DNA from: Steroidobacteraceae bacterium
GTDB lineage: Bacteria; Pseudomonadota; Gammaproteobacteria; Steroidobacterales; Steroidobacteraceae
Assembly (NCBI GenBank): GCA_013044085.1
Contig: JABEVI010000153.1
Location: forward strand, 1 to 9,024
Length of the DNA stretch: 9,024 nt
Direction: 5' to 3'
Below are positions 1-5,769 of the stretch, in pieces. The position numbers and the translations under genes are program-made. Under the pieces are notes generated by a model that was given only the letters and a program-made list of their open reading frames with translations, ran no database searches and was not told the DNA's origin. Every line of letters starts with the position of its first letter. Position 1 is the first letter of the stretch.

Positions 1-72
1 ATGGCCATGAAGAAAAAGATGGCCGCTCATCACATGATGATGAAGAAGAAAGCGACCCCCCCGAAGAAGTAA
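1..72 (+). CDS. C-terminal end (or all) of a Lys/Met/His-rich protein
   Basis: The plus frame is open from the first base and ends at TAA 70-72. The 23 visible residues hold two MKKK-type blocks, a His-His-Met-Met-Met run and a PPKK end. The frame begins with ATG at base 1, but the window starts there, so I cannot tell a complete 23-residue peptide from the tail of a longer protein. Lys-rich tails of this kind occur on histone H1-like and other nucleic-acid-binding bacterial proteins, and the Met/His content could also suit metal binding; both are guesses. Two hairpins follow within 55 bases, the second an intrinsic terminator on the same strand, which supports a plus-strand gene ending here. 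Function is not recognised. Confidence 0.5.
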   Translation: MAMKKKMAAHHMMMKKKATPPKK

Positions 73-82
73 GGGCGTTCGA

Positions 83-105
83 GCGCGCCAGTTTGACTGG
101 CGCGC
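83..105 (+). other. Perfect 9-bp hairpin after the first gene
   Basis: The arms GCGCGCCAG (83-91) and CTGGCGCGC (97-105) are exact reverse complements around a 5-nt loop (TTTGA). No T-run follows, so this is not a canonical terminator by itself. It lies between the stop at 72 and the terminator at 124-157 and could protect the 3' end of the upstream mRNA or help stop transcription. Confidence 0.6.
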
Positions 106-123
106 CGGTTCGCTGAACCTCGA

Positions 124-157
124 CGCCCCGTCGGCCGCAAGGCCGCCGGGGCGTTTT
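124..157 (+). terminator. Rho-independent terminator (GCAA tetraloop)
   Basis: A 7-bp stem (124-130 with 147-153), one T/C mismatch and a further 5 bp (132-136 with 141-145) close on a GCAA tetraloop, followed by TTTT at 154-157. The T-run is only on the plus side, so it ends the transcript from the gene at 1-72. Bases 158-160 separate it from the stop codon of the convergent yceH-like gene, whose mRNA would carry the reverse hairpin without a U-tail. Confidence 0.85.
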
Positions 158-160
158 AGT

Positions 161-820
161 TCAGGCGCGGGCCGTGGCCTTCAGTGCCTCGACCGCGCCC
201 TGCAACTCGCCGACGAGCCGCTCGAGTCGCTCGACTCGTGCAAGGAGTTCATCTCCCCGTGGTGTCGAGGGCGTGGCCGCGGAGCCGGCGGCCGCTTCGG
301 CGGCGTTTTCGCCGCTGAACAGGTGTGCGTAGCGGGCCTCACGGGCGCCCGGCAGACGCGCCAGACGGGCGACGAAAGGGCCGTCTTCGCGATGTGCGAG
401 GCCCTCGAGCGTCGTTTCGACCTCGGCGGCATCGGCGAACGTGCACAGGCGCTGGGTGCGCGAGCGCAGCTCCCCGGGAGTTTGCGAACCGCGCAACATC
501 AACACGCAGAGGATGCCAAGTTCCTGCGCGGAGAACTTCAGCGGGCCGAATTCGGTGTTGCAGAACCGATGTTTGTACTTCGTGACCCGCCCACCGTAGC
601 CGGCGGAACGATCGCTGACGAAGTGTTTTTTCAGCAAGGCGTCGACCGCGGACTGCACCTCGGCTTCGCTCAACTCGAGCACCGGGTCGCGGTTGCTCTT
701 CTGGTTGCAGGCGAGAGTCAGCGCATTCAACGACAGCGGGTATTGGTCCGGTGTCGTGATCTCCTTCTCGATCAGACAACCGATCAGGCGTGCTTCGATC
801 GCGGACAGTTCAATTTGCAT
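161..820 (-). CDS. yceH: YceH/DUF480 family winged-helix protein
   Basis: A 219-aa protein of the YceH (UPF0502, DUF480) family, close to the roughly 215 aa usual for the family. Recognised by the N-terminus around residues 8-46 (EARLIGCLIEKE, TPDQYPLSLNAL, then ACNQKSNRDP), the GYGGRV-KYKHRF segment at 74-86, and the second helical block at 98-120 with LRGSQTPGELR. Family members consist of two winged-helix domains; the biochemical role is not settled. Residues 170-188 form an Ala/Ser/Thr/Pro linker, and 190-217 look like a short coiled coil with regular Leu/Val spacing. The frame stays open further upstream to 1003, but ATG 820 is chosen because the family N-terminus begins there and GGAAG lies about 10 nt upstream. 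The upstream extension also runs into the divergent dehydrogenase gene. It shares a 67-bp gap with that gene; no convincing promoter pair is visible there. Confidence 0.93.
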   Translation of the reverse strand: MQIELSAIEARLIGCLIEKEITTPDQYPLSLNALTLACNQKSNRDPVLELSEAEVQSAVDALLKKHFVSDRSAGYGGRVTKYKHRFCNTEFGPLKFSAQELGILCVLMLRGSQTPGELRSRTQRLCTFADAAEVETTLEGLAHREDGPFVARLARLPGAREARYAHLFSGENAAEAAAGSAATPSTPRGDELLARVERLERLVGELQGAVEALKATARA

Positions 821-887
821 CGGTGTCTTCCAACCCGGGCTTGCTTGATTTAGGGTAGGGCCCCCGTTCGAATGAGGATACGCCCGA

Positions 888-1997
888 ATGAAGACGAAAG
901 CCGCCGTCGCGTACGCCGCCGGCAAACCGCTCGAGATCGTCACGGTGGACCTCGATGGCCCGAAGGCGGGCGAGGTGTTGATCGAGATCAAGGCCACGGG
1001 CATCTGTCATACCGATGAGTTCACCCGGTCGGGCGCGGACCCGGAGGGTTTGTTCCCGGCGATTCTGGGCCATGAAGGCGCGGGCGTCGTCGTCGAAGTC
1101 GGTGCGGGCGTGACTTCGCTGAAGAAGGGCGATCATGTGATTCCGCTGTATACGCCGGAGTGCCGGCAATGCAAGTCCTGCACCTCCCACAAGACCAATC
1201 TGTGCACGGCGATCCGCGCGACCCAGGGCAAGGGTCTGATGCCGGACGGCACGAGCCGGTTCTCGATCGGCAAGGAGATGATTCACCATTACATGGGTTG
1301 CTCGACGTTCTCGAATTTCACGGTGATGCCGGAGATTGCCGTCGCCAAGATCCGCTCCGACGCGCCCTTCGACAAGGTTTGCTACATTGGTTGCGGTGTC
1401 ACCACCGGCATCGGCGCCGTGATTCACACGGCCAAGGTTGAGGCTGGAGCGAACGTCGTCGTTTTTGGGCTCGGCGGCATCGGCCTGAACGTGATCCAGG
1501 GCGCGCGCATGGTGGGCGCCAACAAGATCATCGGCGTCGATCTGAACCCGGGCCGCAAGGCGCTTGCCGAGAAATTCGGCATGACGCATTTCGTCAATCC
1601 GCGCGAGGTTGGCGCCGATCTGGTGGCGCATCTGGTCGGGTTGACCGACGGTGGCGCGGATTACAGCTTTGAGTGCGTCGGCAATGTCGATCTCATGCGC
1701 CAGGCGCTCGAATGTTGCCACCGCGGCTGGGGCGTGGCGGTGATCATCGGCGTCGCCGCCGCCGGCAAGGAGATCAGCACGCGTCCCTTCCAATTGGTGA
1801 CCGGCCGGGTCTGGAAGGGCACCGCGTTCGGCGGGGTCCGCGGCCGCACACAGCTGCCGGAAATCGTCGACTGGTACATGGACGGCAAGATCAACATCGA
1901 CGACTTGATCACCCACCAGCTGCCGCTTGCGGACATCAACAAAGCCTTCGATTTGATGCATTCCGGCGAGTCGATCCGCAGCGTCGTCGTGTATTGA
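888..1997 (+). CDS. frmA: S-(hydroxymethyl)glutathione dehydrogenase / class III alcohol dehydrogenase
   Basis: A 369-aa zinc-dependent medium-chain dehydrogenase of class III, the glutathione-dependent formaldehyde dehydrogenase type. It oxidises S-hydroxymethylglutathione with NAD in the cytoplasm, and members also reduce S-nitrosoglutathione. Visible residues: catalytic zinc ligands Cys40 (GICHTD), His62 (GHEGAG) and Cys169 (IGCGVTTG); structural zinc ligands Cys92, Cys95, Cys98 and Cys106; Rossmann loop GLGGIG at 194-199 with Asp218 for the adenosine ribose. The class III hallmark TQGKGLMPDGTSRF (112-125) follows Arg110, which corresponds to the arginine that binds the glutathione carboxylate in this class. 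Length is full. ATG 888 has GAGGA at 874-878, 9 nt upstream. No S-formylglutathione hydrolase (frmB) or FrmR-type regulator gene lies beside it; neighbours are a divergent yceH and a convergent unknown gene. The symbol could equally be adhC; the function is secure at family level. Confidence 0.96.
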   Translation: MKTKAAVAYAAGKPLEIVTVDLDGPKAGEVLIEIKATGICHTDEFTRSGADPEGLFPAILGHEGAGVVVEVGAGVTSLKKGDHVIPLYTPECRQCKSCTSHKTNLCTAIRATQGKGLMPDGTSRFSIGKEMIHHYMGCSTFSNFTVMPEIAVAKIRSDAPFDKVCYIGCGVTTGIGAVIHTAKVEAGANVVVFGLGGIGLNVIQGARMVGANKIIGVDLNPGRKALAEKFGMTHFVNPREVGADLVAHLVGLTDGGADYSFECVGNVDLMRQALECCHRGWGVAVIIGVAAAGKEISTRPFQLVTGRVWKGTAFGGVRGRTQLPEIVDWYMDGKINIDDLITHQLPLADINKAFDLMHSGESIRSVVVY

Positions 1998-2015
1998 GAC
2001 CTGCGCGAGCCGCCT

Positions 2016-2555
2016 TCAGGCCGTTTCGGCGTCCGGCCAGAGGAGCGTGCCGAGGTGCTCGCAGGCCTGGATCAGAGCGCTGACAGCTTCGCGCGTGCTC
2101 GCGTCGAGGCGGCGATCGTGCGTGAGCAACCAGGTGAGCCGCGCACGCCGGGAGCGGGCCGAGGGCTCGCTGTCGAACAGCGAGGGGAACAACCCCAGCG
2201 CATCGACGAATTCACGCATCGCGGGGCCTGAACCACCGCTCGGCGCGTCGGCAAGCAGCAGCTTCATCCAGGTTACGCAGCGTTTGGCGAGTCCGGCACG
2301 GGTGACGCCGAGCCCGGTCGGACGGCCGGCGTCGGCGCCGGCCAGCAGCATGGAGAGCTGGCTGAAACGCGCGACCGCCGTCTCGTCGGCGGGCATGGCG
2401 GGGCTGGCATCCGCGAGCACCGAGCGCAACAGATCGGCGAGCAACAGGGAAAGTGATTCGGCCAGAAATCGCCGCGATTGGTCCGCATCCGGGAGCGCTA
2501 ATTCGCCCCAGACAGGCGGGTTACCGAGGCGTCGCGCGTTTGGCGGCTGGGACAT
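2016..2555 (-). CDS. Hypothetical protein, mostly helical, 179 aa
   Basis: I do not recognise this family. The frame reads 179 residues from ATG 2555 to TGA at 2016, with many Leu/Ala helices: 29-48 (rich in Leu, Ser and Asp), 61-73, 83-103, 113-127 and 152-173. There are scattered tryptophans (16, 96, 142, 173), a basic stretch around 132-149, and no signal peptide or membrane span. It is probably soluble. The open frame continues upstream to 3854, but that part is antisense to the ABC ATPase and reads as low-quality sequence. ATG 2555 is chosen because a near-consensus promoter (2563-2590) ends 7 nt before it, which also suggests a leaderless mRNA. The competing plus-strand frame over this region is Ser/Arg/Ala-rich and has no domain-like pattern. 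It is convergent with the dehydrogenase gene, 18 bp apart. Confidence 0.75.
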   Translation of the reverse strand: MSQPPNARRLGNPPVWGELALPDADQSRRFLAESLSLLLADLLRSVLADASPAMPADETAVARFSQLSMLLAGADAGRPTGLGVTRAGLAKRCVTWMKLLLADAPSGGSGPAMREFVDALGLFPSLFDSEPSARSRRARLTWLLTHDRRLDASTREAVSALIQACEHLGTLLWPDAETA

Positions 2556-2562
2556 GCGGGTC

Positions 2563-2590
2563 AGTGTAGCGGCTTCGGCGCACCGTGCAA
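2563..2590 (-). promoter_or_regulatory. Sigma-70-type promoter of the hypothetical gene, probably leaderless
   Basis: On the minus strand a -35 TTGCAC (2590-2585), a 16-bp spacer and a -10 TACACT (2568-2563) are present. The -10 ends 7 nt before ATG 2555, so transcription should start at or within a base or two of the start codon, and there is no Shine-Dalgarno between them. The boxes nearly match those of the thiamine operon promoter (6706-6734). Confidence 0.65.
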
Positions 2591-2628
2591 CCGCGTCGCC
2601 CAAGAGCGTCGGATGCCCGGGGCCCGGC

Positions 2629-2657
2629 TCGCCAAAGCCGCGTGCGGTCGCTAAAGT
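2629..2657 (+). promoter_or_regulatory. Possible promoter of the tandem ABC ATPase gene
   Basis: A TAAAGT -10 (2652-2657, in the context GCTAAAGT) lies 17 bp after TCGCCA (2629-2634), a 4/6 match to the -35 consensus. Transcription would begin around 2664, only a few bases before ATG 2667, giving a near-leaderless mRNA. The -35 is weak, so this is tentative. Confidence 0.35.
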
Positions 2658-2666
2658 TCGCGCGCC

Positions 2667-4259
2667 ATGGCCGAGGGAAGCCGACCGACCGTGATCAATA
2701 TGCCGCCTAGTCCGCCACCCGCCGTCCGCCGCCGCGGGTGCGGCCTCGCCATCGAACTTCGTCATGTCGATCTGCGCCGTGCTGGGCGCCAGGTCCTGTG
2801 CGACCTGAGCCTGCGCTTCGAGGGTGGCCACCGTTACGCGTTGCTCGGCGAGAACGGTTCCGGAAAGACCCAGTTGTTGAAGATCTTGGCACTGCACGTG
2901 TGGCCTACGCCGACAGGCCGTGAATTGCTGCGTCACGAGATCGACGGAGTGGGTTTGGACCCGCGCGAGGCGAAGCGGCGCATTGCCTACCTCGGCGCCG
3001 AACTCCAGGACAAGTACGCCCGCTACGGCTGGAACCCGTCGGTCCAGGATCTGCTCGCGACCGGCCTGCGCGGCAGCGATCTGCTGCTCGAATTGCCGTC
3101 GGTGGCGGAGCAACGCTTGGTGGCGCAGATGCTGCGCGTCTGCGGCATCGAAGGGCTGCGTACGCGCAAATTCCTGAGTCTGTCCTACGGTCAAAAGCGT
3201 CTTGCGCTGCTGGCGCGCGCCCTCATGGGCAAACCGGACTGGCTGTTGCTCGACGAGTTCTACAACGGACTGGACCGCGATTGCCGGCTGCGGGCCGAAA
3301 AGCTGCTCGAGACGGCCCGCAAACGCGGTCAAGCCTGGGTCGCCGCGGCTCATCGAGTCGCGGATCTGCCGCCGGGCACCTCCGAGCTTTTGCAGCTGCA
3401 CGCCGGACGGCTGACGTTCCGCGGCAAGCTCGGTCGGCGCCACCGCCTCGCGCTGGCGCGTGAGGCCGCCGAGAGACCGATCCGGCGGCCGCCGCGGATC
3501 GCGGGCCCGGGTGTCGATGGTGTGCCTGATCCGGATGCACCCGTCCTGGTACGCCTGCGCAACGCCGATTTGTTCGTCAACTACCACTGTGTGCTGCGGG
3601 GGCTGAACTGGGATCTGCGGCGCGGCGAACATTGGGCGATTCTCGGTGCGAACGGTTCGGGCAAGACCAGCTTCCTGAAATTGCTTTATGGTGATCTGGC
3701 GCCGGCACACGGCGGCGTGATCGAACGGCTGGATTGTCCGGCCGGCACCGCGATCGAGGTGTGGAAGCGGCGCATCGGTTACGTCTCCCCGGAGCTGCAG
3801 TCCGATTACGCCTCGGACGTGCGCCTTAAGCAGTTGGTGGCGAGCGGCGCGCATGCGAGCATCGGTCTGGTCGAGCCTTCATCGGCGAAAGAACTCGCCA
3901 CGGCACGCCGCTGGCTCGGGGTGTTCGGCCTCGGCGGGGCCGCGAATCGACGGCCGCGTGAGATCTCCTACGGTCAGCTGCGGCGCGCGCTGATTGCCCG
4001 GGCGCTTGCGCATGCGCCGAGCTTGCTGCTGCTGGACGAACCGTTGACCGGTCTCGATTCGCGCCAGCGCGCCGCGGTGAAGCAGCGGCTCGAGCAACTC
4101 GCACGCGCCGGTTCGACGATTGTGGCCGCGGTCCACCACCTGGAGGACTTGCCGGACTGTGTCCGCAGAGTCCTGCGCCTCGGCTCGCGGCGTGCGGTCG
4201 TCGCGCATACAATGCCCCGGCGCGCCGAACATCGCATGAAGTCGGAGAGATCGAAGTGA
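2667..4259 (+). CDS. Tandem ABC ATPase, ModF-like, no membrane domain
   Basis: A 530-aa protein with two complete ABC nucleotide-binding domains and no transmembrane segment. Domain 1: Walker A GENGSGKT (61-68), Q-loop around Gln114, signature LSYGQ (172-176), Walker B LLLDE (193-197), H-loop His229. Domain 2: Walker A GANGSGKT (327-334), Q-loop around Gln378, signature ISYGQ (433-437), Walker B LLLLDE (453-458), H-loop His490. All catalytic residues are present in both sites. Architecture and both signatures resemble ModF (COG1119, about 490 aa in E. coli), a fused ATPase named from the molybdate locus whose role is unclear. No modABC genes are visible, so a molybdenum link is unsupported. 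Start is uncertain: ATG 2667 sits near a possible promoter; GTG 2691, with GAGGGA at 2673-2678, is an alternative, as is ATG 2700. Conserved sequence begins near residue 27, so all three fit. The next gene overlaps by 4 nt (GTGA). Confidence 0.9.
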   Translation: MAEGSRPTVINMPPSPPPAVRRRGCGLAIELRHVDLRRAGRQVLCDLSLRFEGGHRYALLGENGSGKTQLLKILALHVWPTPTGRELLRHEIDGVGLDPREAKRRIAYLGAELQDKYARYGWNPSVQDLLATGLRGSDLLLELPSVAEQRLVAQMLRVCGIEGLRTRKFLSLSYGQKRLALLARALMGKPDWLLLDEFYNGLDRDCRLRAEKLLETARKRGQAWVAAAHRVADLPPGTSELLQLHAGRLTFRGKLGRRHRLALAREAAERPIRRPPRIAGPGVDGVPDPDAPVLVRLRNADLFVNYHCVLRGLNWDLRRGEHWAILGANGSGKTSFLKLLYGDLAPAHGGVIERLDCPAGTAIEVWKRRIGYVSPELQSDYASDVRLKQLVASGAHASIGLVEPSSAKELATARRWLGVFGLGGAANRRPREISYGQLRRALIARALAHAPSLLLLDEPLTGLDSRQRAAVKQRLEQLARAGSTIVAAVHHLEDLPDCVRRVLRLGSRRAVVAHTMPRRAEHRMKSERSK

Positions 4260-4987
4260 CGTTGATCGTCCTGTCGCTGCTGGTACAAGCGGCCTTGATC
4301 GTGCATGTGCTCCGGACCGGAAGAAACACGCTCTGGATCCTGGCGATTGCGCTGTTGCCGGTGGCTGGACCGATCGCCTACATCGCGGTCGAGATCCTGC
4401 CGGAGATGACCGGCGGCGGCGCCCGCGGGGTGAATTCCGGCCTCTGGCGACTGTTCGATCCGGACCGGGGTTACCGGCGCGCCCGCACCGAAGTGCAGGT
4501 GTCGGGGAACGTCGATGCGCGGCGTCGGCTTGCCGATGAACTGTATCGCCGCGGCCGCTACGACCAGGCCATCGAGACCTGCCAGGGTGGCTTGACCGGT
4601 GTGTTCGAACATGACCCGACCTTGTTGCTGCAACTGGCGAGGGCGAGCTTTGCGAAGAGCGACTTTCAGGGCGCGCGGGCCAGCCTCGAGCGGCTCGATC
4701 TGCACAACCCGGAGTTCCACTCGCCCGATGCGAAGCTGCTGTACGCACGCACGCTCGAGGCCGGCGGCGCGACCGAGGATGCGTTGCGCGAGTACGCGAA
4801 GGTCGCGCCCGAATACCCCGGAGCGGAGGCGCGGCTGCGTTATGGCTTGTTGTTGAAGCGGCTCGGCCGCACCGAGCAGGCGAACCGCGAATTCAGCGAT
4901 CTGCTGGAGGGGGCGAGGCTTGCTCCGGCGCATTACCGCCGCGCCCAGGCCGAATGGCTTGGAATTGCTCGTCGGGAACTCAGCTAA
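4256..4987 (+). CDS. Membrane protein: PLD_N-like N-terminus plus TPR-like repeats
   Basis: A 243-aa protein with two hydrophobic segments at about 2-18 and 25-47. The second (WILAIALLPVAGPIAYIAVE) resembles the PLD_N domain found at the front of cardiolipin synthases and in small membrane proteins. No phospholipase HKD motif follows, so it is not a synthase. From about residue 84 to 240 it is built of TPR-like helix pairs (84-115, 119-151, 156-188, 190-222) with the usual small/aromatic spacing (for example ADELYRRGRYDQAIETC). It is probably an inner-membrane protein with a cytoplasmic helical scaffold. Start is GTG 4256, supported by GGAGAGA at 4244-4250, 5 nt upstream; the GTG overlaps the ABC gene's TGA, so translation should be coupled. 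A shared function with the ATPase is inferred from the overlap only. Confidence 0.85.
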   Translation: MTLIVLSLLVQAALIVHVLRTGRNTLWILAIALLPVAGPIAYIAVEILPEMTGGGARGVNSGLWRLFDPDRGYRRARTEVQVSGNVDARRRLADELYRRGRYDQAIETCQGGLTGVFEHDPTLLLQLARASFAKSDFQGARASLERLDLHNPEFHSPDAKLLYARTLEAGGATEDALREYAKVAPEYPGAEARLRYGLLLKRLGRTEQANREFSDLLEGARLAPAHYRRAQAEWLGIARRELS

Positions 4988-4990
4988 TGT
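4985..4990 (+). promoter_or_regulatory. Possible -10 box for the lipoprotein gene
   Basis: TAATGT in the context GCTAATGT overlaps the stop codon of the membrane/TPR gene and would give a leader of about 55 nt before ATG 5053. It matches the GCTANNNT pattern of the stronger promoters here, but no -35 stands at 16-18 bp spacing, so this is weak. Confidence 0.25.
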
Positions 4991-5052
4991 GCTGGCAACA
5001 GGCGGATCCACGCGGTAACCTTCGCGGCTTTCACCCGATGAGGAGTATCAAA

Positions 5053-5688
5053 ATGAACAATCGAACCGGTTTGCGTCTTCGTCAATTCACGCTGCTGGCG
5101 GTCGCCAGCGTCGTGCTCGCCGCCTGCGCAAGCAAGATGGGGCCCGCGCAGAAAATGATCGCGCGCATCGACTCGGTCGTCGCCGCCGCATCCACCCAGG
5201 CCGCCAAGTACGTTCCGAATCAACTGAAGGACGTGCAGGACAAAGTCGCCGCCCTCAAGACCTCGTTCGCGAACAAGGATTACGTCGCCGTGATCACCGG
5301 CGCACCCGCCGTGCTCGCTTCGGCTCATGGTCTGGCCGCGGCGGCCGCCGCGAAGAAGGCCGAGGTCATGCAGGCGCTCAATGACAAGTGGACCACACTA
5401 TCGGGCGGACTGCCGGGCAACGTGACCGATATCCAGCATCGGATCGAGTTGTTGGCGAGAAACCCGCGCATGGCGCATGGTATCGACCTCGCGGCTGCGA
5501 AAAAGAGCCTGAGCGACATCAATACGACGTGGTCGCAGGCCCAGGGGGCCTTCGCCGCGGGCAATCTCCGAGAAGCGGTGACGACAGCCAAGGACGTCGA
5601 GTCGAAGGTTGAGAGCCTCGCGACGGCGATCAAGCTGAAACTGCCGCAGTCGCCGGCCGCGGCCGCTGCCCCGGCCTCGGCGAACTAA
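5053..5688 (+). CDS. Ala-rich helical lipoprotein
   Basis: A 211-aa predicted lipoprotein. Residues 1-24 form a type II signal peptide: basic start (RTGLRLR), hydrophobic core (LLAVASVVLA), and lipobox LAAC with the lipidated Cys25. Ala at +2 instead of Asp suggests sorting to the outer membrane. The mature part is Ala/Lys-rich and helical, probably partly coiled coil (50-110 and 145-195). It has a run of six Ala at 95-100, one Pro/Gly break near 118-123, and a low-complexity Ala/Pro tail at 201-210. No enzymatic motif is seen and I do not recognise the family. ATG 5053 is chosen because GAGGAG at 5040-5045 sits 7 nt upstream and the signal peptide begins there; the frame is open further upstream. 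It is 65 bp after the TPR gene, so it may be read through or have its own promoter. A strong hairpin follows. Confidence 0.85.
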   Translation: MNNRTGLRLRQFTLLAVASVVLAACASKMGPAQKMIARIDSVVAAASTQAAKYVPNQLKDVQDKVAALKTSFANKDYVAVITGAPAVLASAHGLAAAAAAKKAEVMQALNDKWTTLSGGLPGNVTDIQHRIELLARNPRMAHGIDLAAAKKSLSDINTTWSQAQGAFAAGNLREAVTTAKDVESKVESLATAIKLKLPQSPAAAAAPASAN

Positions 5689-5707
5689 GTCGACTTCGCT
5701 TCAAGCG

Positions 5708-5743
5708 CCGTGCGGCGGGCGGGCAACCGGTCCCGCCGCACGG
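5708..5743. terminator. 12-bp hairpin between convergent genes, possible bidirectional terminator
   Basis: The arms 5708-5719 (CCGTGCGGCGGG) and 5732-5743 (CCCGCCGCACGG) are perfectly complementary around a 12-nt loop. It lies between the lipoprotein stop (5688) and the stop of the convergent PhzF gene (5770), where a shared terminator is expected. Neither side has a T-run, so it is either an atypical terminator or a 3'-end stabiliser. Confidence 0.5.
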
Positions 5744-5767
5744 TACGCCAGCGCACGGTACGCCAGC
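5738..5767 (+). repeat. Exact 15-bp tandem duplication
   Basis: The 15-mer GCACGGTACGCCAGC occurs at 5738-5752 and again, immediately adjacent, at 5753-5767. Identity extends one base to the left and two to the right. The first copy begins inside the right arm of the 5708-5743 hairpin; the second ends 2 bases before the PhzF stop codon. It looks like a slippage duplication. Confidence 0.9.
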
Positions 5768-5769
5768 GC

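Noticed and set aside
810..1961. 383-aa minus-strand frame opposite the dehydrogenase
   Set aside because: It is the mirror of a clear class III dehydrogenase; rich in His/Arg/Asp/Ala without family pattern, as expected for an antisense frame in GC-rich DNA.
2047..2694. 215-aa plus-strand frame opposite the hypothetical gene
   Set aside because: Ser/Arg/Ala/Pro-rich with no hydrophobic periodicity, and it runs into the ABC gene start; the minus frame also has the better promoter.
2556..3854. Long minus-strand open frame continuing upstream of the hypothetical gene (612 aa in total)
   Set aside because: Beyond 2555 it is antisense to an ABC ATPase with all motifs intact, and its translation shows no domain; only the 179-residue end is kept.
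3879..5011. Two long minus-strand frames over the ABC and TPR genes
   Set aside because: Low-complexity Arg/Ala/Ser translations antisense to well-supported genes.
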